From Funiculus sociatus GB2-C1 (lineage in GTDB: Bacteria; Cyanobacteriota; Cyanobacteriia; Cyanobacteriales; FACHB-T130): DNA of 64,000 bases. Location of the stretch: the NCBI RefSeq assembly GCF_039962115.1, contig NZ_JAMPKJ010000022.1, forward strand, positions 24,956 through 88,955. The letters run 5' to 3'. This document shows, piece by piece, positions 16,892-26,120 of the stretch (positions are counted from its first letter, which is position 1; every line of letters begins with the position of its first letter). A model generated the notes under the pieces. The model ran no database searches. It saw only the letters and a program-made list of their open reading frames with translations, and had not been told where the DNA came from. The position numbers and the translations under genes are program-made.

Positions 16892-18163
16892 ATGACTAAC
16901 CAGATCAAGTGGGCAAACGCCTTATCAACCCGTCCCTCTTTGGAAGCGGCAGTCGAGGAAGTGGTCGAACGCGCCACTAAATCGTTAGAAGCAACTGCTG
17001 ACTTGGGTTTGGTGTTTATCTCCTCTGCTTATGCAAGTGAGTATACGCGGTTGATGCCATTGCTGGAGGAGCGGCTAAAAACGAAAGCCTTGATCGGCTG
17101 TGGTGGCGGCGGCATTATTGGGATGAACTCGTCTGGCGAAGTTGAGGAAGTTGAGGGAAAACCAGCTTTAAGCCTCACCTTGGCTCATCTGCCTGGGGTT
17201 AAGGTTCACGCTTTTGATATTGCTGGCAATGCTCTACCTGATTTGGATAGCCCTCCTGATGAATGGGTGGAACTGGTTGGCGTATCGCCTGCTGATGAAC
17301 CGCAGTTCATCTTGTTAGGTGATCCTTTTTCTTCCAAGATTAACGACCTGCTCCAGGGGCTAGATTTTGCTTATCCGGGATCGGTAAAGGTGGGAGGGTT
17401 GGCTAGCGGTCGCAACATTGGAGGCAATGCTGGTTTGTTTTGTAACTACCAGTTATACGATGAGGGCGTTGTCGGGGTTGCCTTGAGCGGGAATATTGTT
17501 CTAGAAACGATTGTGGCGCAGGGTTGTCGTCCTATTGGTGCGCCTTATCGGGTAATTCAAGGGGAGCGGAATATTGTGCTGTCTGTTTCCCAGCAGGATA
17601 ATGCTGATGTCAGCAGCAGCGATGGGCAATCTCAGACACCCCTGGAAGCGCTACAGGAGCTAATTGAGAACCTAAGCGAGATAGATAGGCAGTTGGCGCA
17701 GGATTCGCTGTTTGTGGGCATTGTACGGGATGAGTTTAAGCAGCAGCTAGAACCGGGAGACTTTCTCATCCGCAACTTACTGGGGGTAGATCCAAGAGTG
17801 GGGGCGATCGCTATTGGCGATCGCGTCCGCCCCGGTCAGCGCATCCAATTCCACCTCCGAGATGCTCACACCTCCGCCGAAGACCTGGAACTGCTACTCC
17901 AGCATTATCAAAAAGCAGCCACAGGCGAGACACCCACCGCCCAAGAAGCAGGTGCCTTGATGTTCTCCTGTCTGGGGCGCGGAGAACGACTTTATCAACA
18001 GCCTAACTTTGACTCCCAGTTGTTCCGTCGCTATCTGAAAAATATTCCTGTGGCAGGTTTCTTCTGTAATGGCGAAATCGGCCCAGTGGCAGGTAGTACC
18101 TTTCTACACGGCTACACCTCGGTTTTTGGCATATGTCGCCAATATAAAAGTGCTGAGTGCTGA
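16892..18163 (+). CDS. FIST N- and C-domain sensory protein
   Basis: The 423-residue protein fits the FIST family: a FIST_N region (about 30-230) with LVFISSAYASEY, LIGCGGGGIIG and GGLASGRNIGGN, and a FIST_C region (about 240-400) with RNLLGVDPRVGAIAIGDRV, FSCLGRGERLY and GFFCNGEIGPV. FIST domains are thought to bind small ligands and usually feed a signalling partner; here the protein is standalone and cytoplasmic. A Ser/Asp-rich linker (DNADVSSSDGQSQ) divides the halves. The gene ends 3 bases before a strong bidirectional terminator. Confidence 0.9.
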   Translation: MTNQIKWANALSTRPSLEAAVEEVVERATKSLEATADLGLVFISSAYASEYTRLMPLLEERLKTKALIGCGGGGIIGMNSSGEVEEVEGKPALSLTLAHLPGVKVHAFDIAGNALPDLDSPPDEWVELVGVSPADEPQFILLGDPFSSKINDLLQGLDFAYPGSVKVGGLASGRNIGGNAGLFCNYQLYDEGVVGVALSGNIVLETIVAQGCRPIGAPYRVIQGERNIVLSVSQQDNADVSSSDGQSQTPLEALQELIENLSEIDRQLAQDSLFVGIVRDEFKQQLEPGDFLIRNLLGVDPRVGAIAIGDRVRPGQRIQFHLRDAHTSAEDLELLLQHYQKAATGETPTAQEAGALMFSCLGRGERLYQQPNFDSQLFRRYLKNIPVAGFFCNGEIGPVAGSTFLHGYTSVFGICRQYKSAEC

Positions 18164-18165
18164 TT

Positions 18166-18201
18166 TTTTCTGATTGCCAGCCGAGGCTGGCAATCAGAAA
18201 A
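18166..18201. terminator. bidirectional terminator between convergent genes
   Basis: A perfect 16-bp stem (TTTTCTGATTGCCAGC and its complement) closes on a 4-base loop CGAG. It fills the whole 38-base gap between the FIST stop and the acyltransferase stop, and the T/A ends provide a U-tract in both directions. Confidence 0.9.
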
Positions 18202-18915
18202 TTAAGAGCTTACAAAAGCAGTAATTTTTTCTGAGTTGTCTGAATTACTATTTCGCTTTTGAATTACCTTTGCAGGAACTCCAACTGCAACTGAGTAAGG
18301 TAGAATATCTTTTGTGACAACTGCGCCTGCGCCAATGACGCTCCCCTGGCCAATTGTGACTCCATCAAGTACCTTTACTCCAGTGCCTAGCCAACAGTCA
18401 TCCTCAATTGTAATTCCCTCAAAGGTAACGCCCTGATCCATAATTTTGCGTGTAGGATCTGCAAAAATGTGATTGCTGGCATAGATGGTTGTATGCGATG
18501 CAATTAAACAGGATTTGCCAATTTTAAGGTACTTGCCAGCCAGACAGGTGTAACTACCAATGCTTGTACGTTCGCCAATCTCGATATAGCCGTTGATTTC
18601 AACTTTGATATCAGCGCCACGGTTAATTTTGACTTGCTCTTTAATACAAATCTTACTGTTGTTACCACGACCATTTAAGTAAACGCCGCTGTGAATATTT
18701 ACTTTATCCCCAATTTCAATACAATTTGTATGGTTAAATTTAACTCCAGGTTCAATGTAAACAGCGTTGCCCATCCGAGAAAAAATATTAGGGTACAGCA
18801 GCTTTCGCAACTTTAAGCCAGGCGACAAGGGAATCCATCCCAGGGATGCAATTGCTACAGATTCTTTCCGACGCGCCCACTGTGAAAGAAAAGGTAATGT
18901 ATTTTCAATGGTCAT
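18202..18915 (-). CDS. left-handed beta-helix acyltransferase (copy 1)
   Basis: The 237-residue protein carries the hexapeptide repeats of a left-handed beta helix from about residue 50 on ([30 protein letters not shown]), ending in the CoA-binding segment [22 protein letters not shown]. The catalytic His of CAT/NodL/maltose acetyltransferase-type enzymes is likely in ASNH. Such enzymes acetylate sugars in surface polysaccharide or lipid. It is a close paralogue of the next gene; their C-terminal 60 residues are nearly identical, including [20 protein letters not shown]. Confidence 0.9.
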   Translation of the reverse strand: MTIENTLPFLSQWARRKESVAIASLGWIPLSPGLKLRKLLYPNIFSRMGNAVYIEPGVKFNHTNCIEIGDKVNIHSGVYLNGRGNNSKICIKEQVKINRGADIKVEINGYIEIGERTSIGSYTCLAGKYLKIGKSCLIASHTTIYASNHIFADPTRKIMDQGVTFEGITIEDDCWLGTGVKVLDGVTIGQGSVIGAGAVVTKDILPYSVAVGVPAKVIQKRNSNSDNSEKITAFVSS

Positions 18916-18948
18916 TGCTATTCCTCAACAAGGTTGAATTGTTTAGAC

Positions 18949-19044
18949 TATAGCGGTTCTTATACGAGTGAGGTACACCAAAATCTAGTATTATCAAGCT
19001 TCCCAGTTTTGAGACTGTACCTCACGCAACCGAGAACCGCTATA
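18949..19044. repeat. inverted-repeat element between the two acyltransferases
   Basis: The left arm TATAGCGGTTCT...GAGTGAGGTACA (18949-18977) faces the right arm TGTACCTCAC...CGAGAACCGCTATA (19016-19044), with about 38 bases between. Arms match except for a few bases in the middle. The short, non-coding shape and precise ends suggest a MITE-like insertion. Confidence 0.75.
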
Positions 19045-19089
19045 AACAGGAGCAGAATAATAGGAAGCTTGTTAATTAAAATCTCTCTA

Positions 19090-19818
19090 TTATGCTGCTT
19101 GTTCAGGAATATTTCGCTTTTGAATTACCTTTGCAGGCACGCCAACTGCAACTGAGTAAGGTGGAATATCTTTGGTGACAACGGCACCTGCGCCAATGAC
19201 GCTACCTTGACCAATTGTGACTCCATCAAGTACCTTTACTCCAGCCCCTAACCAACAGTCATCCTCGATCACAATTCCTTTGCGGGTGACTCCTTGGTTC
19301 CATATATAACGAGAGGGATCTGCAAAGTTATGATTGTTTGCATAAATCCCAACGTATGATGCAATTAAACACTTTTTACCAATTTTGATATTACCGGGGC
19401 CAGCTAAACAGGTGTAGGGGGAAATGTGCGTACCTTCACCAATTTCAATATGGCAGTTACCTTCGTGAGGAACAACGTTGATATCAACACCTCGATCGAG
19501 GCAGACATTAGATCCAATACGGATCTTACTATTTTCTTCGCAAGCATTTAAGCGAACGTCACGGAGAATTTTGACGTTATTCCCAACCTCAATACAACTA
19601 GCACCAATAAATTCACACCCAGTCTGAATATATACAGACTTACCTACCCAACCAAACATTTTAGGGTATAGTAGTTTCCGCATTATAGTGCCTACGGGCC
19701 GCCGAATTTGTCCTAATAATATAGTCAATACAGCTTCTTTCACACGCGACAAACGTGTAAGAGAATGATGTTCTGGTGAAGGAAATTGAGATTTTTCATT
19801 ATTGATAACAAGACTCAT
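19090..19818 (-). CDS. left-handed beta-helix acyltransferase (copy 2)
   Basis: This 242-residue protein has the same layout as the gene at 18202: an N-terminal helical part containing MRKLLYPKMFGWVG, then hexapeptide repeats, the ANNHNFADPSR motif with the probable catalytic His, and the C-terminal [17 protein letters not shown]. The two genes are arranged head to tail and differ mainly in the N-terminal third and central repeats, so they look like a tandem duplication that has diverged in substrate recognition. A role in polysaccharide acetylation is inference; no glycosyltransferase is adjacent. Confidence 0.9.
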   Translation of the reverse strand: MSLVINNEKSQFPSPEHHSLTRLSRVKEAVLTILLGQIRRPVGTIMRKLLYPKMFGWVGKSVYIQTGCEFIGASCIEVGNNVKILRDVRLNACEENSKIRIGSNVCLDRGVDINVVPHEGNCHIEIGEGTHISPYTCLAGPGNIKIGKKCLIASYVGIYANNHNFADPSRYIWNQGVTRKGIVIEDDCWLGAGVKVLDGVTIGQGSVIGAGAVVTKDIPPYSVAVGVPAKVIQKRNIPEQAA

Positions 19819-20422
19819 GGCAAATACACTCCCTGGTTGTTACGTAAAATCAAAGTTGGTTTTTAAAAACCAACTTTTGTGGTAGCAAATTTTGCAGTTT
19901 GTTGGATAGCTTTTTCGACTGAATGAAGTCAGTCTAAAGTAGCGATCGCTTGCAATTATTTAGGGAAAATCTCTCAAAGAAGTTAATACATCAGGCAGAC
20001 TTCTTTGAGGTTGCTATTAATTTCTTTCCAGCCAAAAAACGTACTTACTAGAAACTGGTATAGTTTTTAGTAGTATCTGTAAGGTATTTATGGAGAAGTA
20101 ATTTAAACCTACGCAGTTACTTCCCACAGATGTGTCTTAATAGCTGTGACCCAAATTAGGGTGGATTATCTCCAACTTCAGCCATCACGTTGAAATTTAC
20201 CATCGGTGCAAATAATAAAGGACTTCCACGACGGCTATAGCGACTTTCCTGCAACCAATTTTTTTCTTCTACTGTTAGTGACTTCACGATGTAGAGAGTG
20301 AATTTATAAATTGAGTACAGACAGACTACAACTAAAGTTATATGTTTTAAGACTTAATCTAGTCAAGGCAGATATTCAACACCATCCCCCTAATGGTAGA
20401 TATTAGGAGTAGGGATCGTAAA
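19819..20422. other. 600-base gap with one protein-like remnant
   Basis: The acyltransferase promoter side (19819 to about 20100) is AT-rich with one HIP1 site. The minus strand at 20287-20156 holds the only protein-like frame, listed separately. The rest shows nothing I can name. Confidence 0.5.
20156..20287 (-). pseudogene. short protein-like frame, fragment or tiny gene (43 aa)
   Basis: On the minus strand a frame with real protein character (VEEKNWLQESRYSRRG, then SPLLFAPMVNFNVMAEVGD) ends at TAA 20158-20156. The only usual start is GTG at 20287, without a visible ribosome binding site. The frame is open upstream to a TAA with no ATG. It may be the C-terminal remnant of a longer gene, or a tiny gene. 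I recognise no family. Confidence 0.35.
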
Positions 20423-21526
20423 TTAAATGAATAAAATTGTGGAGTTGTCGATAAGCTTAGGAGTGCCATCGGTAGCGATCGCGCCAAATGACTCGAAATA
20501 TCGCTTTACTGCGGGAGGAAATTCCGAAAAGTCAAATAAAGCGTCGCCATTAGCAATATCTGCCCAAAAATAGCGCAAATTTGGGACTAATTTTTCTGCT
20601 TCTGCTATTGGCAGATTTAAAGGCGCATCGGTTAGCAGTTTGAGCATAAAGGGAACAGATCGATCGCCCATCCACTCTCTCGATTTCTGCGATAGCATTG
20701 GGTAATTTGGCACAGATTCTACCCGTGGTGAATCAATCTGTAAGGATTTTCTGCCTTCATTGTCGGTGCGAAAATCCAATATCCGGTAGGGATGAGGATA
20801 GCTAACTAGAGAACCCGTGGTAATATCAAATACATTGCGATCGCAAGCGATATCCTGAACGTGTAAATGCCCTGTAAATACCAGATTTACTCCAGAATCG
20901 CGGAGTATTTGCAACAGTAAAGGCGCATTTTTCAGCATATACCTACGTCCTAGCTGATGTTGCGATTGTCCAGGCAAATGCTCGACAACATTGTGATGCA
21001 CCATCACCAGCACCAACTCATTATCATCAATATCTGCTAACACCTGTCGCAGCCAAGCTAACTGTTGCTCATCTAAACATCCTATCTGTTTTCCCTGATC
21101 ATCAAACTGATTAGAATTCAGCCCAATTAGCCGTACTCCAGGCAAAATTTCACAAGTATAATACAGCTGCTCTGGATTTTTATAACCGAACTGCTGATAG
21201 TAGTAGGGAAAATCTTTTAGCCCAATATTTTGCCCAGTTGATACTAAACTCAGTACATCATGATTCCCCGGAACGACGTAGACTGGGAAAGGTAGCTTGA
21301 ACAGACGCTTAGCAAGCCAAGCGTGATTATCTGGTTCCCCATCTTGGGTTAAATCTCCGGGTAACAACAGAAAATCTAGGTCGAGCTTTTCTAGATTTTC
21401 TAGTACAATCTCTAGTGCTGGGATACTTACTTCCACCAGATGAAATCGGCTGGGATGATCGGAAATAGTGTGAGGAAGCGCGATGTGTAAGTCGCTGACT
21501 ACAGCAAAGCGAAAATTCAGACTCAT
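20423..21526 (-). CDS. metallophosphoesterase (CpdA-like)
   Basis: I start at the ATG at 21526 (MSLNFRFAVVSDLH), since residues upstream (frame open to 21583) do not belong to the fold. The 367-residue protein has every calcineurin-like metal motif: SDLH, GDLTQDG, GNHD, MVHHN and TGHLH. These bind two metal ions and hydrolyse phosphodiesters; cyclic-nucleotide phosphodiesterase is a common annotation for this subgroup. The C-terminal 130 residues carry an additional domain with WADIANGDALFDF. It is monocistronic, with no linked pathway genes. Confidence 0.88.
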   Translation of the reverse strand: MSLNFRFAVVSDLHIALPHTISDHPSRFHLVEVSIPALEIVLENLEKLDLDFLLLPGDLTQDGEPDNHAWLAKRLFKLPFPVYVVPGNHDVLSLVSTGQNIGLKDFPYYYQQFGYKNPEQLYYTCEILPGVRLIGLNSNQFDDQGKQIGCLDEQQLAWLRQVLADIDDNELVLVMVHHNVVEHLPGQSQHQLGRRYMLKNAPLLLQILRDSGVNLVFTGHLHVQDIACDRNVFDITTGSLVSYPHPYRILDFRTDNEGRKSLQIDSPRVESVPNYPMLSQKSREWMGDRSVPFMLKLLTDAPLNLPIAEAEKLVPNLRYFWADIANGDALFDFSEFPPAVKRYFESFGAIATDGTPKLIDNSTILFI

Positions 21527-21851
21527 AGAGATAATGCCAAGAAAGATCGGGGGATGTAATAATAACTGATCCCTGTAGATCATAACCTTTGCTACATTAC
21601 CTTACGACAAAAGCTGGCGCAGAGCTTCAGTCTGGCGCTACACAAATTAAGCCGGAGGAGAGTAGGCTTATTATCTATAGCAGTCCTATTTGATTCGTAA
21701 AAAACGAACCACTCCAAGCGCAGAGGGCGCAGATAAATAAAAGAGAGAGGGTTACAACTGATTTAGGATTGTTATATAGCTTGCTGCCTTCAGGCTTAGC
21801 ATGTTCCCCCTTGACTTTAGTCGTTGAATATTTGAAAAAGGAGTTTAAATT

Positions 21852-22484
21852 TTGGGATCTGTCCGAGTTCGCCAACACGTTAACCCACTTTCACAGAAGT
21901 ATCTTGAACCAGTGAATCCTCCCGACTGGGAGAAAATTTATGCCGATCCGACACAACCGCTGCATTTGGATATTGGATGCGCCAAAGGGCGATTTTTGTT
22001 GAATATGGCAACTGTGGAACCTGATTGGAATTTTCTAGGTTTAGAGATTCGAGAACCGTTGGTAGAAGATGCAAATGAACGGAAAGTAAGCGCTGTATTG
22101 CAAAATCTCCACTACATATTTTGCAATGTGAATAATTCGTTAAATCCTCTTTTAGGTTCTTTGCCAGATGGCACCTTGCAGCGCGTGACAATTCAATTTC
22201 CCGATCCGTGGTTTAAAAATCGCCATGCTAAACGTCGGGTCGTGCAGCCAGAGATGGTGGAAGTTTTAGCAAAATATCTTGTTAGTGGAGGAGTTGTATT
22301 TTTCCAGTCAGATATTAAGGTTGTAGCAGTAGAAATGCGCGATCGCTTCTCATCTCACCCAGCTTTTCAAAGGCAAGGTGACACCTGGTTAGATCCTAAC
22401 CCATTACCAGTCCCGACTGAGCGCGAAGTATCTACTATTTCTTCTGGTGAACCTGTTTATCGCGCCATATTTAAAAAGCAATAA
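21852..22484 (+). CDS. trmB: tRNA (guanine-N7-)-methyltransferase
   Basis: A TTG at 21852, preceded by an AAAGGAG ribosome binding site, opens this 210-residue protein. The SAM-binding motif DIGCAKGRFL (about 40-49), LGLEIREPLV and the signature QFPDPWFKNRHAKRRV identify TrmB, which makes m7G46 in the variable loop of tRNAs. Length and motifs are normal. It is convergent with the PMT-type gene, with a shared hairpin between. Confidence 0.94.
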   Translation: MGSVRVRQHVNPLSQKYLEPVNPPDWEKIYADPTQPLHLDIGCAKGRFLLNMATVEPDWNFLGLEIREPLVEDANERKVSAVLQNLHYIFCNVNNSLNPLLGSLPDGTLQRVTIQFPDPWFKNRHAKRRVVQPEMVEVLAKYLVSGGVVFFQSDIKVVAVEMRDRFSSHPAFQRQGDTWLDPNPLPVPTEREVSTISSGEPVYRAIFKKQ

Positions 22485-22494
22485 ACAGGTTTCT

Positions 22495-22531
22495 CTCGTT
22501 CTCTAGGCATAAGCTTGGAGAACGAGCAATA
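22495..22531 (+). terminator. terminator after trmB
   Basis: A 9-bp stem CTCGTTCTC/GAGAACGAG (22495-22503 with 22518-22526) is followed by CAATAATTTTT. It lies between the convergent trmB and PMT-type genes. Confidence 0.75.
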
Positions 22532-22537
22532 ATTTTT

Positions 22538-24058
22538 CTAAACCCAATTTGGCAACCATTGGCGCAACCAAAACGGCACATATTTACCATTAAAGCGCGG
22601 CATTCTCCAATTATAAGCTTCCGGTGATAAAGGTAAACCTAGATAAATCGGCATCCAAAATATAAAAGCTAACAAAATTGCCACAATTATTGTGATAGCG
22701 ATCGCGCGAAACTCAGGTGTCGGACTAAATAGCCATCGATCGACAATCCAAGCTAGGGCCAATGCAGCAAACACACATGCTCCCATGTAATGATACAAAA
22801 AAGTGCAGCGTGTCACTCTCACCCAAGGCAACAAGTTTGCTAACCAGTTAAAAACTAAATACAGGGCTATCCAGGTTGACGCACTTGGTGTATATTTCCA
22901 ACTTTTTTTAGTTAAAAACCGTTGAGTTACTAGCAACAGCAGTAGAATAATTGCCGCTGTTGACAGCCACCACAAAATAGGATTCCCCATTGCATGAACA
23001 TCATAAATTACTTTTGCTGTACCTACAGGCAAAGGTGGTAAATTTGGTACAGTTTCAGCAGTATTTTGAGCGGTTTGGTAAAAGTAAGCAACTGGGCGCA
23101 GCATCAACAGCCAAGTGTACCATCGGGAGCAGTAAGGATGAACTTTAGGCCCATCACCTACCCCTTGGTGGTAAGTCAAAATTTTCTTTTGCACCTCCCA
23201 AAATCCAAATTCTGGGTTTAGTTTTAAGTGAGGAATCCAGATGACGGAGTAAAACAGGAAAGGGATTATTGCTAGATTTATTAAAATGTGAATTAACTTT
23301 ATTTGCGTTAAATTTTGTAGCGGTATTCTGGGAATAAGAGGGGATAAATTATCGGTAACAGCCGAAAGATTCTCTTTAGCTTTATTTTTAAATATTTTAT
23401 TATTAACTAATTGTAGTATCCAGGCAAAGCTCCAGATAAAATATACTCCTAATAGAAACCATAAGCCATTCCATTTTATAGCAACTGATGCGCCGAAAAA
23501 CATCCCAGAAAGAGCAAGAGTTAACCAACGTCGTGTTGATTGGCTAGCTAATGCCAACAGGAAAAAATATTGTCCTAGCAGCCCAAAAATAACTAGGTAA
23601 ACGTTATTGAGGGCATAGCGGGACTCTACCAGGAATAAACCATCAGCGGCGGCAAATATGGCGGCGATTAAGGCATAGCTGCGGCGGTAACTCAGTTGAT
23701 AAGCGATCGCTCCCACAACTAAGGGAATAAAAGAGCCGGTGAGTCCGTTCAGCCAGCGGTAACTCCAAGGCGATCGCAAAGAACCCGATAATCCATTCAT
23801 CCCATCGCCCACAGGGAAGCGATCGCCTATCCACATCCCCACGGCGATGATGTATTTACTCAGAGGCGGATGTCCATCAAAAAAACGAGTTTGAGTTAGA
23901 TAGTTGTTGGCAAATTTAGCATAGTAAACTTCATCAAATACCAGAGTGTTAAATCGTTCCAAACCCCAAAATCTCAGGGCAAGCGAAACTAGAAATACGC
24001 CAGTCATGCCAAGCCAGAACCAGTGGTGCCTGATAGAAAAGTTGTTCGATGAGGACAT
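22538..24058 (-). CDS. PMT-family membrane glycosyltransferase
   Basis: The 506-residue protein has roughly 10-12 membrane helices. The conserved first periplasmic loop carries the acidic DE pair (VFDEVYYAKF) and FFDGHPPLSKY, hallmarks of protein mannosyltransferase/dolichyl-phosphate-mannose transferase (GT39-like) enzymes. These use a polyprenyl-phosphate sugar to glycosylate proteins or polymers on the outer face of the membrane. C-terminal motifs include RVTRCTFLYHYMG. The sugar and acceptor are unknown. No linked glycan genes lie beside it. Confidence 0.88.
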   Translation of the reverse strand: MSSSNNFSIRHHWFWLGMTGVFLVSLALRFWGLERFNTLVFDEVYYAKFANNYLTQTRFFDGHPPLSKYIIAVGMWIGDRFPVGDGMNGLSGSLRSPWSYRWLNGLTGSFIPLVVGAIAYQLSYRRSYALIAAIFAAADGLFLVESRYALNNVYLVIFGLLGQYFFLLALASQSTRRWLTLALSGMFFGASVAIKWNGLWFLLGVYFIWSFAWILQLVNNKIFKNKAKENLSAVTDNLSPLIPRIPLQNLTQIKLIHILINLAIIPFLFYSVIWIPHLKLNPEFGFWEVQKKILTYHQGVGDGPKVHPYCSRWYTWLLMLRPVAYFYQTAQNTAETVPNLPPLPVGTAKVIYDVHAMGNPILWWLSTAAIILLLLLVTQRFLTKKSWKYTPSASTWIALYLVFNWLANLLPWVRVTRCTFLYHYMGACVFAALALAWIVDRWLFSPTPEFRAIAITIIVAILLAFIFWMPIYLGLPLSPEAYNWRMPRFNGKYVPFWLRQWLPNWV

Positions 24059-24162
24059 AAAATTACGTTAAAAATATTCCTGATATTCCTATTACAGTGC
24101 GGCTAGACAAACGAAGCTTGACAAGAGCAGGCTAACAAAAAGCTAATGCTTAAAGGCTGCCA

Positions 24163-24237
24163 ACACAGTTTTTGTTCAAGTAGCCACACCGTTGAGGGTG
24201 TCGCCTACTCTCAGGATTCACCTCCTCAAAACTGTGT
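24163..24237 (+). promoter_or_regulatory. structured leader upstream of the NCS2 permease
   Basis: Three nested pairings can be drawn: an outer stem ACACAGTTTT/AAAACTGTGT (24163 with 24237), a middle stem AGTAG/CTACT, and an inner stem ACACC/GGTGT closing on GTTGAG. The fold ends 65 bases before the permease ATG. Known purine riboswitch core bases are not visible, so the class is unknown. The minus strand reads a strong GAGGAGGTG, so the element could belong to that strand. Confidence 0.45.
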
Positions 24238-24301
24238 AGCATCATCCCAAAAGTTATTCAATAAGAGTTTATCCTGAGTGCAGTAGCTGCTGGGTACAAC
24301 C

Positions 24302-25741
24302 ATGAAACACGATGATTTGACCGATCGCGAAGTCGTTGCTAGTCGCGGATCTTCTCCGCCGCCGTCTGGCTGGGAAGGCGCGATCGCGCGATTCTTTAAG
24401 TTTGACGAATTCAACACTAACTTTCGCACTGAGGTGTTGGCTGGTGTCACCACCTTTATGACAATGGCATATATTTTGGCAGTCAATCCGGGGATTTTGT
24501 CAAATGCCATTTTTCTCTCCCAGCCGCAGGATTTGTTTGGCGAGTTGGTAATAGCGACGGCACTTTCCAGCGCGATCGCTACCTTGGTAATGGGCTTAAC
24601 GGCAAATTATCCCTTTGCCCTTGCGCCGGGGATGGGGCTAAATGCCTTTTTTGCTTTCTCCGTAGTTTTGGCGCTAAAAATCGATTGGCGGGTGGCTTTA
24701 AGCGCTGTCTTAATCGAAGGGCTAATTTTCATTGCCCTTACCCTATCAAATATTCGCAGCCAAATTATTAAAGCAATCCCCGAATGTCTCAAACAAGCCA
24801 CAGCAGCGGGAATTGGGTTATTTATTGCTTACATCGGTTTGGCGGGCGATCCCAAGACTGGCGGCGCGGGAATAATTGTGGCAAACCCCGCCACGAAAAC
24901 CGCTTTGGGTAATTTTGCTCAACCAACGACTTTGGTAGCGATCGCAGGTATTCTCATCACCGCCGCTTTTGTCGCCCGCCGGATCAAAGGGGCGCTACTG
25001 TGGGGAATTCTCGCAACTGCCTTACTCGGATGGATTCTTCGCATCGCACCTGCGCCTTCTGGTATTGTCGCATTACCCCAGTGGCCTGGAGATTTATTTG
25101 GGCAAGCTGTCGTGGGTTTGAGTCAAATTGGTAGAACTAATATCTGGGATTTAGTCGCCGTTATCTTTGTCTTTCTATTCATAGACTTATTCGACACCAT
25201 TGGTACCCTCGCAGGTGTCGGAACGCAAGCAGGCTACATTGATGAAAATGGCGAACTTCCCCGCGCCAGCGAAGCGCTGATGGCAGATGCGATAGGAACT
25301 ACAGTAGGTGCAGTTTTGGGAACTTCCACCGTCACCACTTACATTGAATCTGCCGCTGGAGTTTCAGAAGGAGGACGCACTGGTTTTACTGCTGTTGTCA
25401 CTGCCATTTTATTCACCCTATCGATATTTTTTATTCCCCTCCTTTCAGCAGTCCCTGCTTTCGCCACAGCACCAGCATTATTAATTGTTGGTGTATTAAT
25501 GGCGGGAAATGTGCGGATGATTCATTGGGACGACCCAGCCGAATCTATTCCCTCGTTTTTGACAATTTTACTAATGCCTTTAACTTACTCAATTGCCGAA
25601 GGTCTAGCGATTGGCTTTATCACTTATCCGCTGATTAAATCGTTTCAAGGGAAAGCCCATGAAATCAGTTTAGCAGTGTGGATTTTGGCTGGGATTTTCG
25701 TGCTGAGATTTGTGTTGATGGCTGTAAGAGCGGGTAGTTGA
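24302..25741 (+). CDS. NCS2-family purine permease (AdeP/GhxP-like)
   Basis: This 479-residue protein has 12-14 membrane helices and the motifs of the Azg/NCS2 group: FRTEVLAGVTTFMTMAYILAVNP near the N-terminus, MGLTANYPFALAPGMGLNAFFA, and DLFDTIGTLAGVGTQAG. Relatives import adenine, guanine or hypoxanthine by proton symport. The 45-residue hydrophilic N-terminus contains a HIP1 repeat-encoded segment. A potentially structured leader lies upstream, and a HIP1-based terminator follows the stop. Confidence 0.92.
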   Translation: MKHDDLTDREVVASRGSSPPPSGWEGAIARFFKFDEFNTNFRTEVLAGVTTFMTMAYILAVNPGILSNAIFLSQPQDLFGELVIATALSSAIATLVMGLTANYPFALAPGMGLNAFFAFSVVLALKIDWRVALSAVLIEGLIFIALTLSNIRSQIIKAIPECLKQATAAGIGLFIAYIGLAGDPKTGGAGIIVANPATKTALGNFAQPTTLVAIAGILITAAFVARRIKGALLWGILATALLGWILRIAPAPSGIVALPQWPGDLFGQAVVGLSQIGRTNIWDLVAVIFVFLFIDLFDTIGTLAGVGTQAGYIDENGELPRASEALMADAIGTTVGAVLGTSTVTTYIESAAGVSEGGRTGFTAVVTAILFTLSIFFIPLLSAVPAFATAPALLIVGVLMAGNVRMIHWDDPAESIPSFLTILLMPLTYSIAEGLAIGFITYPLIKSFQGKAHEISLAVWILAGIFVLRFVLMAVRAGS

Positions 25742-25744
25742 AGA

Positions 25745-25761
25745 ATGCGATCGCATTTTTT
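25745..25761 (+). terminator. HIP1-based terminator after the purine permease
   Basis: The 12-bp palindrome ATGCGATCGCAT, which contains HIP1, begins 4 bases after the stop and is followed directly by a T-run. The stem-plus-T-tract order is that of an intrinsic terminator. Confidence 0.65.
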
Positions 25762-26120
25762 CATAAACGCGATCGCTTCCTACTTCCTACAATTTGTCTT
25801 CTTCTTTCACTAAATTTTTAATGTATATCGTCCTCTGTAATCCGCTAAAATTGCTTTCTGCTTAAAAGGCTTTATATTACACATAAGTTCTTTCCCATAA
25901 ACAACACATTGCAGAGGTAAAAACTTGGACAAGCCCATCATATTAAGAAGTTTAGTAATACGATGCCTCAAATAATTTATTGATAAGGTAATAAAAAACC
26001 ATGCCTTTTTCTACAAATTTAGAAAACTGCATGGGAACTATCTGGTATTTTATCTATCATTAAACTAGCTCGCTAGTTGTGCAATAATTTATTACTATAT
26101 ATTTACCACTAACAATTTAT
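25762..26120. other. intergenic region with no gene seen
   Basis: This AT-rich gap holds a HIP1 site and the upstream region of the next gene. A 43-codon minus-strand frame is present but not convincing. Confidence 0.5.

Noticed and set aside
25762..26000. 43-codon minus-strand frame before the DUF7734-like gene
   Set aside because: No start signal and no recognisable features.
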